Shown: positions 35,199 through 43,323 of the stretch, one piece after another
Layout of the letters: every line of letters begins with the position of its first letter
How positions within the stretch are numbered: position 1 is the stretch's first letter
Assembly: GCF_024347415.1 (NCBI RefSeq)
Contig: NZ_AP025477.1
Coordinates: 930,001 to 994,000 of the forward strand
Source: Vibrio crassostreae
GTDB lineage: Bacteria; Pseudomonadota; Gammaproteobacteria; Enterobacterales; Vibrionaceae
Reading direction: 5' to 3'
Length of the DNA stretch: 64,000 bases
Notes under the pieces: generated by a model
What the model was told of the DNA's origin: nothing
Databases searched by the model: none
Seen by the model: the letters and a program-made list of their open reading frames with translations, nothing else
Made by a program: the position numbers and the translations under genes

Positions 35199-36149
35199 AT
35201 GAGCAATAAATTAGAGCAACTTCGTAAACTAACAACTGTTGTAGCTGACACTGGCGATATTGAAGCTATCAGCAAGTACACTCCTGAAGATGCAACAACT
35301 AACCCATCTCTAATTCTTAAAGCTGCTCAAATTGCTGAGTACGCACCTCTAATCGATGCTTCTATCGAATACGCTAAAGCGCAAAGCGATGACAAAGCAC
35401 AGCAAGTTCAAGACACTTGCGACATGCTTAACGTAAACATCGGTAAAGAAATCCTGAAAGTTGTACCTGGCCGTATCTCTACAGAAGTAGATGCTCGTCT
35501 TTCTTACGACATGGAAGGCAGTGTTGCTAAAGCTCGTCAACTTATCAAAATGTACAACGACGCTGGCATCACTAATGACCGCATCCTTATCAAACTGGCT
35601 TCTACTTGGGAAGGCATCCGCGCAGCTGAAATCTTAGAGAAAGAAGGCATCAACTGTAACCTAACGCTTCTATTCTCTTTCGCTCAAGCTCGTGCTTGTG
35701 CTGAAGCTGGCGTATTCCTAATATCTCCTTTCGTAGGTCGCATCATGGACTGGTACAAAGCGAAAGAAGGTCGTGATTTCGAAGCTTCAGAAGATCCAGG
35801 TGTAATCTCTGTTTCAGATATCTACAACTACTACAAAGACCACGGTTACAAGACTGTTGTTATGGGCGCAAGCTTCCGTAACATCGGCGAGATCCTTGAA
35901 CTTGCTGGTTGTGACCGTCTAACTATCGCACCTCAACTTCTAGCAGACCTAGAAGCAGCAGAAGGCGAAGTAGTAGAGAAGCTAATCGACTCTAACGGTA
36001 CTAAAGAGCGTCCAGCAGCGATGACTCACGCTGAGTTCCTATGGGATCACAACCAAGATGCAATGGCTGTTGAGAAGTTGGCTGAAGGCATCCGCAACTT
36101 CGCCGTTGACCAAGGCAAACTAGAAGACATGATCGCAGCTAAGCTGTAA
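35199..36149 (+). CDS. tal: Transaldolase
   Basis: It moves a dihydroxyacetone unit between sedoheptulose-7-phosphate and glyceraldehyde-3-phosphate in the non-oxidative pentose phosphate pathway. The protein has 316 residues, like E. coli TalB. Visible motifs: [13 protein letters not shown] near 32, the Schiff-base lysine in [14 protein letters not shown] near 128, [18 protein letters not shown] near 155 and SPFVGRI. I chose the ATG at 35199 ([11 protein letters not shown]), preceded by AGGATG. The reading from 35118 would add a non-conserved leader. Codon use is strongly biased, as expected for a highly expressed gene. A hairpin separates it from tkt. Confidence 0.96.
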   Translation: MSNKLEQLRKLTTVVADTGDIEAISKYTPEDATTNPSLILKAAQIAEYAPLIDASIEYAKAQSDDKAQQVQDTCDMLNVNIGKEILKVVPGRISTEVDARLSYDMEGSVAKARQLIKMYNDAGITNDRILIKLASTWEGIRAAEILEKEGINCNLTLLFSFAQARACAEAGVFLISPFVGRIMDWYKAKEGRDFEASEDPGVISVSDIYNYYKDHGYKTVVMGASFRNIGEILELAGCDRLTIAPQLLADLEAAEGEVVEKLIDSNGTKERPAAMTHAEFLWDHNQDAMAVEKLAEGIRNFAVDQGKLEDMIAAKL

Positions 36150-36169
36150 TCACTCTTACCAAATTCAAA

Positions 36170-36198
36170 TAGGGGAACGTTCAGTTCCCCTACTTTTA
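36170..36198 (+). terminator. Terminator-like hairpin between tal and tkt
   Basis: TAGGGGAAC/GTTCCCCTA (9-bp perfect stem, 5-base loop) is followed by a T-rich tract. It could terminate part of the tal transcripts or protect the tal mRNA 3' end. Confidence 0.7.
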
Positions 36199-36236
36199 TC
36201 AATTTTGTTTTTCTTAATTTTTATTCGGAAGTTCTT

Positions 36237-38228
36237 ATGAATCGCAAACATCTAGCTAATGCTATTCGTGCTCTAAGCATGGACGGCGTACAACAAGCAA
36301 ATTCTGGTCACCCAGGCGCACCTATGGGTATGGCTGACATCGCTGAAGTACTTTGGCGTTCTCACCTAAACCACAACCCAGCAAACCCAGAGTGGGCAGA
36401 CCGTGACCGTTTTATCCTGTCTAACGGCCACGGCTCTATGCTTATTTACTCTCTGCTTCACCTAGCAGGTTACGAGCTTTCAATTGAAGATCTTAAGAAC
36501 TTCCGTCAACTGCACTCTAAGACTCCAGGTCACCCAGAGTACGGTTACGCACCAGGTATCGAGACGACTACTGGTCCTCTAGGTCAAGGCATCACTAACG
36601 CTGTTGGTATGGCTATGGCAGAGAAAGCGCTAGCGGCACAGTTCAACAAAGAAGGCCACGACATCGTAGACCACTACACTTATGCATTCATGGGTGATGG
36701 CTGTCTGATGGAAGGTATCTCTCACGAAGCATGTTCTCTAGCGGGTACGCTAGGTCTTGGTAAGCTGGTTGCTTTCTGGGATGACAACGGTATCTCTATC
36801 GATGGCGAAGTGGAAGGTTGGTTCTCTGACGATACACCTAAGCGTTTCGAAGCTTACGGCTGGCACGTAATCCCAGCAGTAGATGGCCACGACTCTGACG
36901 CTATCAACGCAGCGATTGAAGCAGCTAAAGCAGACCCTCGCCCTACTCTAATCTGTACTAAAACAGTGATTGGCTTTGGTTCTCCAAACAAAGCAGGTAC
37001 GCACGACTGTCACGGTGCACCACTAGGCGCTGAAGAAATTGCAGCAACACGTAAAGAATTAGGTTGGGAGCACGGTCCTTTTGAAATTCCGTCGGAAGTT
37101 TACTCAGAGTGGGATGCGAAAGAAGCAGGCGCAACTAAGGAAGCAGCGTGGAACGAGAAACTTGCAGCTTATGAAGCAGCATACCCTGAGCTGGCAGCTG
37201 AATTCAAACGCCGTGTAAACGGTGATCTTCCTGCTGAATGGGAAGAGAAAGCATCAGCAATCATCGCTGACCTTCAAGCTAACCCAGCAAACATCGCATC
37301 ACGTAAAGCGTCTCAAAATGCTTTAGAAGCATTCGGTGCTATGCTACCAGAATTCATGGGTGGCTCTGCTGACCTTGCGCCTTCTAACCTGACTATGTGG
37401 TCTGGTTCTAAGTCTCTTGAAGCAAACGACTTCTCTGGTAACTACATCCACTACGGTGTACGTGAATTCGGTATGACGGCGATCATGAACGGTATCGCTC
37501 TGCACGGTGGTTTCGTACCATACGGCGCAACGTTCCTAATGTTCATGGAATACGCGCGTAACGCTATGCGTATGGCTGCTCTGATGAAAACTCAGAACAT
37601 CCAAGTTTACACGCACGATTCTATCGGCCTAGGCGAAGATGGTCCAACTCACCAACCAGTTGAGCAGATCGCTTCTCTACGTCTAACGCCAAACATGAGC
37701 ACATGGCGTCCATGTGACCAAGTTGAGTCTGCTGTTGCTTGGAAACTAGCAATCGAGCGTAAAGATGGTCCTTCTGCACTTATCTTCTCTCGTCAAAACC
37801 TTGCACAGCAAGATCGTGACGCTGAGCAAGTAGCTAACATCGCTAAGGGTGGTTACATCCTGAAAGATTGTGAAGGCAAACCTGAGCTTATCCTTATCGC
37901 AACAGGTTCTGAAGTTGAACTAGCGGTTAACGCTGCTGCTGAACTAACGGCTGAAGGTAAGAAAATACGCGTAGTATCTATGCCTGCAACTGACGCATTT
38001 GACAAGCAAGACGCGCAGTACCGTGAGTCTGTACTTCCATCTGACGTAACTGCTCGTATCGCTGTAGAAGCTGGCATCGCTGACTTCTGGTACAAATACG
38101 TTGGTTTCGGTGGCAAGATCATCGGTATGACAACGTTCGGCGAATCTGCACCAGCAGGTGAGCTATTCAAGATGTTCGGTTTCACTACTGAAAACGTAGT
38201 AAACACAGCGAAAGAGCTTCTAGCTTAA
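36237..38228 (+). CDS. tkt: Transketolase
   Basis: Thiamine-diphosphate enzyme of 663 residues linking glycolysis and the pentose phosphate pathway. Visible features: [18 protein letters not shown] near 22-39, the ThDP/metal-binding [15 protein letters not shown] near 153, ending near the conserved [10 protein letters not shown], then the pyrimidine domain with [13 protein letters not shown] near 410 and the [18 protein letters not shown] loop near 460-480. The length equals E. coli TktA. It follows tal at 87 bases and shares its promoter or has a minor one. Strong codon bias suggests high expression. Confidence 0.97.
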   Translation: MNRKHLANAIRALSMDGVQQANSGHPGAPMGMADIAEVLWRSHLNHNPANPEWADRDRFILSNGHGSMLIYSLLHLAGYELSIEDLKNFRQLHSKTPGHPEYGYAPGIETTTGPLGQGITNAVGMAMAEKALAAQFNKEGHDIVDHYTYAFMGDGCLMEGISHEACSLAGTLGLGKLVAFWDDNGISIDGEVEGWFSDDTPKRFEAYGWHVIPAVDGHDSDAINAAIEAAKADPRPTLICTKTVIGFGSPNKAGTHDCHGAPLGAEEIAATRKELGWEHGPFEIPSEVYSEWDAKEAGATKEAAWNEKLAAYEAAYPELAAEFKRRVNGDLPAEWEEKASAIIADLQANPANIASRKASQNALEAFGAMLPEFMGGSADLAPSNLTMWSGSKSLEANDFSGNYIHYGVREFGMTAIMNGIALHGGFVPYGATFLMFMEYARNAMRMAALMKTQNIQVYTHDSIGLGEDGPTHQPVEQIASLRLTPNMSTWRPCDQVESAVAWKLAIERKDGPSALIFSRQNLAQQDRDAEQVANIAKGGYILKDCEGKPELILIATGSEVELAVNAAAELTAEGKKIRVVSMPATDAFDKQDAQYRESVLPSDVTARIAVEAGIADFWYKYVGFGGKIIGMTTFGESAPAGELFKMFGFTTENVVNTAKELLA

Positions 38229-38272
38229 TCTTGAATACACTGTCTCGCCCTCAAATGGGTTGATGCATACAG

Positions 38273-38304
38273 AAAGCCCCGCATGAAAATGCGGGGCTTT
38301 TTTG
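38273..38304. terminator. Terminator after tkt
   Basis: AAAGCCCCGCAT/ATGCGGGGCTTT (12-bp stem, 4-base loop) is followed by Ts on the plus strand. A run of As ahead of it is limited, so the leftward direction is weaker. Confidence 0.92.
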
Positions 38305-38324
38305 TATCTTTGCGCCTTTAGCCG

Positions 38325-38978
38325 CTAAAACGTAAACCGCGCCCCCACTCGAATCGTATTCTGCTTTAGGTTTTTGCTATAAGTATGGTCATATCCAGCA
38401 TCGACAGCGAGCCAAGAAAGAATATCAACTGAACTCACAATCCCGAAATTATTTAGACCATGTTGATGGGTATCTGAATAGCGATAAAAAGGTTGCAGTG
38501 ACCAACGATCATTGAGTGAAACGACCGCCCCCGCCTCACCAATAAAACCCTCATCGTAATTTTTAATGGTCTCTCGATCACACGGATCCCAAATGGTGTC
38601 ATTACGGCACGAAGAGCGCCTTTCCGGTCTGACCCAATTAACACCACCAGAGGCATACAATTCAACTTGTTGGCTGACAGAGTGGTACACACCTAAGTGA
38701 ATAGATAAGTCAGACAATGTCGTTGAAGAGCGTGTCGTCGCGGACGAATCAAAACCTAAGAAGAAAGCATCGTTTAATGCATAGTTTCCACCGAAATAAC
38801 CACCGTAAAGTTGCTTACTTCCTGAATTGTTGTAGGCTCCGCCAAAGTAATCTTGGAAACCATCATCGCTGACTCTCGTATTCTGATACCCAGTATAGAG
38901 ATAATTAGAGCCTTTTGACGCTAAGCAGGGGAAACTCGTTAAGCTCAAAACAATGGCGGTAACAATAAGGGGACGCAT
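38325..38978 (-). CDS. Small outer-membrane beta-barrel protein
   Basis: Exported protein of 217 residues: signal peptide ending SFPCLASKG, then alternating aromatic/hydrophobic strands that end in the aromatic IRVGARFTF, as is usual for outer-membrane barrels. Glycine/tyrosine-rich repeats (YTGYQNTRVSDDGFQDYFGGAYN, YGGYFGGNYAL) and about eight strands fit an OmpX/OprG-size barrel. A cysteine pair sits in one predicted loop (SSCRNDTIWDPCDRE). I do not recognise the specific family. It is monocistronic and converges with tkt on a shared terminator. Confidence 0.75.
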   Translation of the reverse strand: MRPLIVTAIVLSLTSFPCLASKGSNYLYTGYQNTRVSDDGFQDYFGGAYNNSGSKQLYGGYFGGNYALNDAFFLGFDSSATTRSSTTLSDLSIHLGVYHSVSQQVELYASGGVNWVRPERRSSCRNDTIWDPCDRETIKNYDEGFIGEAGAVVSLNDRWSLQPFYRYSDTHQHGLNNFGIVSSVDILSWLAVDAGYDHTYSKNLKQNTIRVGARFTF

Positions 38979-39084
38979 GTTGGTAACTCTGTTATTAACG
39001 TGGGATATGGGAAGTGTAACTTAATCACAATTGAACGATGTTTTATTTTTGTTTCAAAGCTTTTCTAACCGTCACTTTTAACCT

Positions 39085-39117
39085 ATAAAAAAGCCTTGCA
39101 CTATAAGCAAGGCTTTC
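39085..39117 (-). terminator. Terminator of the chemoreceptor gene
   Basis: Read on the minus strand, AAAGCCTTGC and GCAAGGCTTT form a 10-bp stem with a 7-base loop, followed by TTTTTT. Confidence 0.85.
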
Positions 39118-39148
39118 CCTTAAATCTGACTCAGACTAGCTGTGGCAG

Positions 39149-40711
39149 CTATTTTTCTTCGAAACGCTTCGCCAATTGATAAAACTCATTCACTTGCTCT
39201 TTCAACTCTGTGGAGTGGTCTTTGACTGAATGCGTGGCAACCAAGTTTTGCTCTGCGGTCGAGGCGATGGACTGCATATGTAGATTTACTTCACTCGACA
39301 GTTCACGTTGCTTATGTGCAGAACTTTCAACAGACTGCATCAATTCGTTCATGGATTGCATTAGGTTTTCAACTTCCGACAAGCGCTCGGCACTCACCTT
39401 TGCAACATCACCACACGCATCCGTTTGCTCTCTGTTTGCAAGGATATCTTTTTGCCAGCCTTCAATCGTTGCCAGCATGGTATCAATACTCTCTTTGATC
39501 TGAACCGTAGCCTTTGACGTTCGACCCGATAGCGCGCGTACTTCGTCGGCAACGACGGCAAAACCTCGTCCTTGTTCGCCCGCTCTAGCCGCTTCAATCG
39601 CAGCGTTCAATGCCAACAAGTTTGTTTGTTCGGCGATTCCACCAATCTCTTCCATAATCTTGCTTACGCTCTGCGCTTGGTCGCTCAGTTGGTAAGTCGT
39701 TTGCGTCGCCTTTTCGGCCTGAGAAGCTAGGCTCTCTAAGTTTTGATGAGTTTGATTAATGCTCTCTTTAGCGCCGGCACAGGTTTGCAAAGTCACATCA
39801 ACAATCTGGTGCGCTTCTTCAGTACGAGAAGATACCTCGTTCGCGGTGACTTCAACCTCTTCCGTTGCTTCACGCACTTGTAGAATGTCTTTTGTTTGTT
39901 GATCTAACGCTTCTGATACTTCAAATGATGTGGCATTCAGATTATCGGCTAAGTCCTGCAGCGGTTTCGCAGAATCAGTCATACGGCCGAGTACCGTGCG
40001 AATTCGAGCAGACAAAAGTTTTAAGTGAAAATCGGCTACGGAGAATTTGCTGTTACCTGAATAAACAAGGCGGCTCACACTGTCGAATTTCGACTGCAGT
40101 TTTTTCAGCTGTAAAGGAGTATCAATCAGCTCTTGTCGGAAAAGCAGAGCTAATGCTGAAACAGGCAGCAAGCTAAGAAGCCATTGGGATACCTGCCCTA
40201 CTTCGACAAGATTTGAAATCAGAGGCGCAGCCAGAGAACCCAACAACACGGCATAGCGAACACTATCACTGATCTGCAATGACCATTGGCGGCCAGATTT
40301 CTCAGCCTTCAATAAGCCTTGGTAGGCCTTATCTGCAATCTGCACCCACTCGTTCTTCGGTTTAACACGAACAGACTGATAACCACTCACCTTGCCGCTC
40401 TCGTAGATTGGAGTAACGTAAGCATCGACCCAGTAATATCCACCAGATTTAGTCTTATTTTTTACAATCCCGCGCCATGCCTTACCTTGCTTCAGATTAA
40501 CCCACATATCGGCAAACGCCGCTTTAGGCATATCACCATGCCTAACAATATTGTGGTGTTGTCCTAGCAATTCTTGCTGGCTGTATTCTGCGATGCGACA
40601 AAAAGCATCATTACTATAAGTAATCACGCCTTTAAGGTCGGTGGTTGATACGAGTTGTTCGTTTTCGCTGAGAAGCGTTTCACGAGATTGAGAAGATGAG
40701 CTGACAGTCAT
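39149..40711 (-). CDS. Aer-like methyl-accepting chemotaxis protein with N-terminal PAS domain
   Basis: Chemoreceptor of 520 residues. A cytoplasmic PAS domain (about 15-120: [41 protein letters not shown], ending in GYQSVRVKP) resembles the FAD-binding PAS of Aer. A pair of membrane helices at about 150-190 has almost no periplasmic part. The signalling domain (about 250-515) contains the highly conserved hairpin tip [19 protein letters not shown] (about 360-380). It probably senses redox or oxygen from inside the cell. It is monocistronic, with a terminator shortly after the stop. Confidence 0.92.
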   Translation of the reverse strand: MTVSSSSQSRETLLSENEQLVSTTDLKGVITYSNDAFCRIAEYSQQELLGQHHNIVRHGDMPKAAFADMWVNLKQGKAWRGIVKNKTKSGGYYWVDAYVTPIYESGKVSGYQSVRVKPKNEWVQIADKAYQGLLKAEKSGRQWSLQISDSVRYAVLLGSLAAPLISNLVEVGQVSQWLLSLLPVSALALLFRQELIDTPLQLKKLQSKFDSVSRLVYSGNSKFSVADFHLKLLSARIRTVLGRMTDSAKPLQDLADNLNATSFEVSEALDQQTKDILQVREATEEVEVTANEVSSRTEEAHQIVDVTLQTCAGAKESINQTHQNLESLASQAEKATQTTYQLSDQAQSVSKIMEEIGGIAEQTNLLALNAAIEAARAGEQGRGFAVVADEVRALSGRTSKATVQIKESIDTMLATIEGWQKDILANREQTDACGDVAKVSAERLSEVENLMQSMNELMQSVESSAHKQRELSSEVNLHMQSIASTAEQNLVATHSVKDHSTELKEQVNEFYQLAKRFEEK

Positions 40712-40875
40712 TATATTAACTTTTGTTAATTATTATTTTAGGCGAGGAATATATACAATTATTAAAGTTATGACAAAATGTGAACATCACATTTTGTGTA
40801 AATGCCTGCTATTTAAACAAAAATAAGCCAGGTACCTCACAAAGCTCAATGCCTCACGTCTCTTCAATCTAACGA

Positions 40876-41343
40876 TTACGACTCATCTAAGTTCACGGCG
40901 GTACTAAACTTCACAGTTCTCATTGACACAGAGGTGTGGAACTTACGAATGTTCAAATCTTTACGCAGCACCCGCTCAACAAAATCTTCATAAGCTTGAA
41001 TGTCTTTGACCGTAACAATCAACATGAAGTCAAAGCTGCCTGAAATTTGGTAACACTGAGTCACTTCCGCAGCCTTCGAAATAGAGTGGCGAAATATCTG
41101 ATAGATGTCCCCTCGATCTCGCTCCATTTCTACAGACACAACCAAAGTCATCTTACTGCCTGTAAGCTCAGGATTGATGATAGACACATCACCGACGATT
41201 ACGCCCTCCTCTCTCAAGCGCCTTACTCGCTTTAAACAAGCAGGTGGTGACAAGCCAACAACCTCAGCCAGCGCCTGATTAGGAATTCGGTTATTCTTTT
41301 GAAGCTCTACGAGAATGCTTCGATCTATTCGGTCTATTTCCAT
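40876..41343 (-). CDS. Lrp/AsnC-family regulator
   Basis: Regulator of 155 residues: N-terminal HTH (IDRSILVELQKNNRIPNQALAEVVGLSPPACLKRVRRL, residues 5-42) and a RAM amino-acid-sensing domain (about 65-145, CYQISGSFDFMLIVTVKDIQAYEDFV). The length is typical. It is divergent from a Gate-domain membrane protein gene across about 140 bases that contain a 9-bp inverted repeat, so it probably regulates that transporter-like gene in response to an amino acid. Confidence 0.92.
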   Translation of the reverse strand: MEIDRIDRSILVELQKNNRIPNQALAEVVGLSPPACLKRVRRLREEGVIVGDVSIINPELTGSKMTLVVSVEMERDRGDIYQIFRHSISKAAEVTQCYQISGSFDFMLIVTVKDIQAYEDFVERVLRKDLNIRKFHTSVSMRTVKFSTAVNLDES

Positions 41344-41360
41344 AATTTCTTACAACCACA

Positions 41361-41423
41361 GCTTTGTGACTTATAATTTCCAATTCTACGACAATTAAAA
41401 AATTTCACGCAACTTCACAAAGC
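41361..41423. promoter_or_regulatory. Inverted repeat in the Lrp/Gate divergent promoter
   Basis: GCTTTGTGA (41361-41369) and TCACAAAGC (41415-41423) are perfect inverts, 54 bases apart start to start, near five helical turns. This would suit looping by an Lrp octamer. Confidence 0.4.
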
Positions 41424-41484
41424 AATTTCAAAATTACGATCACAGCAATCGCGATAAGATCTTCTCATACAACATAATCGAACA

Positions 41485-42462
41485 ATGGTCGTAACAATGA
41501 AATTCACTTATCAATTTTTTAAAGAACTCCTTAAAGAGATTTTCGATGTCACATCGACGCTGTTTCGAATCATGATTCCAATCATCATCGTGATAAAAGT
41601 GATCGAAGAGCTCGGCGGTATCGTGATTCTTAGCGAATGGTTAAGCCCTATAATGGAAAGCGTTGGCTTACCAAAAGAGATGGGCTTGGTATGGGCAACC
41701 ACCATACTCACTAACATCTATGCAGGGTTGATTATTCTCATCAGTTCCGATGTACCCCTTACTGTCGCTCAAGCCTCAGTATTAGGCAGCATGATGCTTC
41801 TCGCCCATTCATTGCCAATTGAAGGCGCAATAGCGAAAAAAGCAGGCGTAAGCTGGCTTGCCACCTTATCAGTCAGAGTCGGCGGCAGCTTGGTATTGGC
41901 ATGGCTACTGAATCTCAGCTATCAATACGGAGATTTACTCAACTATCCAGCAACCGTTTTATGGCAGCCAGAAGTATCGTCAGATAACAGTTACATCGGT
42001 TGGGCTATCGAACAACTCAAAAACTTTGCAGTGATATTCATGGTGATTTCAGCACTGCTACTGTTACTTAAAGTTTTAAAGGTTCTTGGCATCGAGAAGT
42101 TAATGGCTCTGCTGCTACGACCATTTTTAAGACTACTAGGCATCAGCAAAGATGCGACCAATCTAACCATCATAGGGATCACGCTCGGTCTTTCGTTCGG
42201 TGGCGGGTTATTGATCAACGAAGCAAAGAAAGGACATATAGCCGCAAGAAACGTGTTTACCGCCATTATGCTACTCAACCTGCTCCACAGTTTGATTGAA
42301 GACACCTTGTTGATCTTGCTGATTGGGGCTAATTTTTACACCATATTCTGGGGAAGAATCGTATTTTCAGTCCTCATCGTTGCTTTAATTTCGCACGCTA
42401 TTAAACGTGTCAAACCAACGATTTGTGAGCGTTACTTTTATCGCGACGTATCCCAATCATAA
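41485..42462 (+). CDS. Gate-domain (nucleoside-recognition-like) membrane protein
   Basis: Polytopic inner-membrane protein of 325 residues with about eight hydrophobic segments. It appears as two halves, each with the nucleoside-recognition Gate pattern: FRIMIPIIIVIKVIEELGGIVILSEWLSPIMESVGLPKEMGLVWATT near the start and LRLLGISKDATNLTIIGITLGLSFGGGLLINEA near 215-250. Such proteins are probably transporters, but substrates are unknown. The start may also be the ATG at 41497 (MKFTYQF). Its divergent Lrp neighbour suggests amino-acid-linked control. A terminator follows 29 bases after the stop. Confidence 0.82.
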   Translation: MVVTMKFTYQFFKELLKEIFDVTSTLFRIMIPIIIVIKVIEELGGIVILSEWLSPIMESVGLPKEMGLVWATTILTNIYAGLIILISSDVPLTVAQASVLGSMMLLAHSLPIEGAIAKKAGVSWLATLSVRVGGSLVLAWLLNLSYQYGDLLNYPATVLWQPEVSSDNSYIGWAIEQLKNFAVIFMVISALLLLLKVLKVLGIEKLMALLLRPFLRLLGISKDATNLTIIGITLGLSFGGGLLINEAKKGHIAARNVFTAIMLLNLLHSLIEDTLLILLIGANFYTIFWGRIVFSVLIVALISHAIKRVKPTICERYFYRDVSQS

Positions 42463-42986
42463 CAGCGAAAACTCACCTTAAACCTTTTAGCAAAAGAGCC
42501 GACACACAGGCTCTTTTATCATCAGCTTTTTCGCTACCCAACTTGTTCGCCGCTCCAACCCAAAAATTTGCGTAACATTGCGCCCACAAGCGCTTTCACC
42601 TCTCCTCAATCGAAGAAATCGTGATAATTCGAGTGAAAATAATTTAAACACGAATAATCCATCATTGGGCTGACAATAAAATTCACTATTCTTATATCAA
42701 CACAAAGTATAAAGGTATTTTTATTACTATCTAAAGCCTTACCTCTATTAACACGAGAGACAATAACCATATTATCCACACTGATACTTACTATTAAAAC
42801 AATCAACTATAAATTCACCGAAATGAAATAAATAACTGACAATAAGATAATTATCTAAGGCTATTTGATATTAACTCTTAATGTTGAAAATAGGATAGAC
42901 AATAACTTGTAAAAATTTACAGTTTGATTGGTTAATTTTATAAATATATTTTGTTACACAATCGAAACAAATGGCTAATTATAACA
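42463..42986. other. Intergenic region before the prtV cluster
   Basis: Apart from a terminator at 42492-42518 it is AT-rich, with no gene I can support. Its right part must hold the promoter of the small secreted protein and prtV. Confidence 0.55.
42492..42518 (+). terminator. Rho-independent terminator of the Gate-domain gene
   Basis: AAAAGAGCC and GGCTCTTTT form a 9-bp stem with an 8-base loop, ending in Ts. Confidence 0.85.
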
Positions 42987-43286
42987 ATGTCACATAAAAC
43001 AATGGCTTTAATGGTTCTGTCCTTATCCTCACTGTCACAGGCTTCCACTATAGAGAATGATGAACCATTGCTGAAGTCATTGATTGAACAAGGCATTATC
43101 TGTCCCGGCTTAAATTATGAGGATAACCAAGAAGCTTTGCGTATATATCTCAATGCCAAAGCAAATAAGAACCATCAGCCTAATTTCGATTTAAATAAAG
43201 ATATAAAAAACCAACGTCAGGTATATAAAGCACCAAAAGAGTGCATTAGACCAATATCGGTGAATAACACCGGTGAAGGAAGTTGA
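42987..43286 (+). CDS. Small secreted protein resembling the N-terminal region of PrtV
   Basis: Exported protein of 99 residues: signal peptide MALMVLSLSSLSQAS, then a short helical region. After the signal it aligns without gaps to the region just after the PrtV signal peptide: 33 residues starting LLKSLIEQG against LIEMLVRQG share ten identities, including QG, AL, YL and K-x-N. The gene ends 37 bases before prtV in the same direction, so the two are probably co-transcribed. It may be a free-standing propeptide, inhibitor or chaperone of PrtV, or a remnant of a partial duplication. I chose the ATG at 42987; the upstream reading begins with TTG. Confidence 0.7.
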   Translation: MSHKTMALMVLSLSSLSQASTIENDEPLLKSLIEQGIICPGLNYEDNQEALRIYLNAKANKNHQPNFDLNKDIKNQRQVYKAPKECIRPISVNNTGEGS

Positions 43287-43323
43287 TATTAATATCGACA
43301 TGGAAATATAAAAAGGAAATGTA

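Noticed and set aside
42606..42806. Minus-strand 66-residue frame upstream of the prtV cluster
   Set aside because: AT-rich chance frame with no start signal or recognisable sequence.
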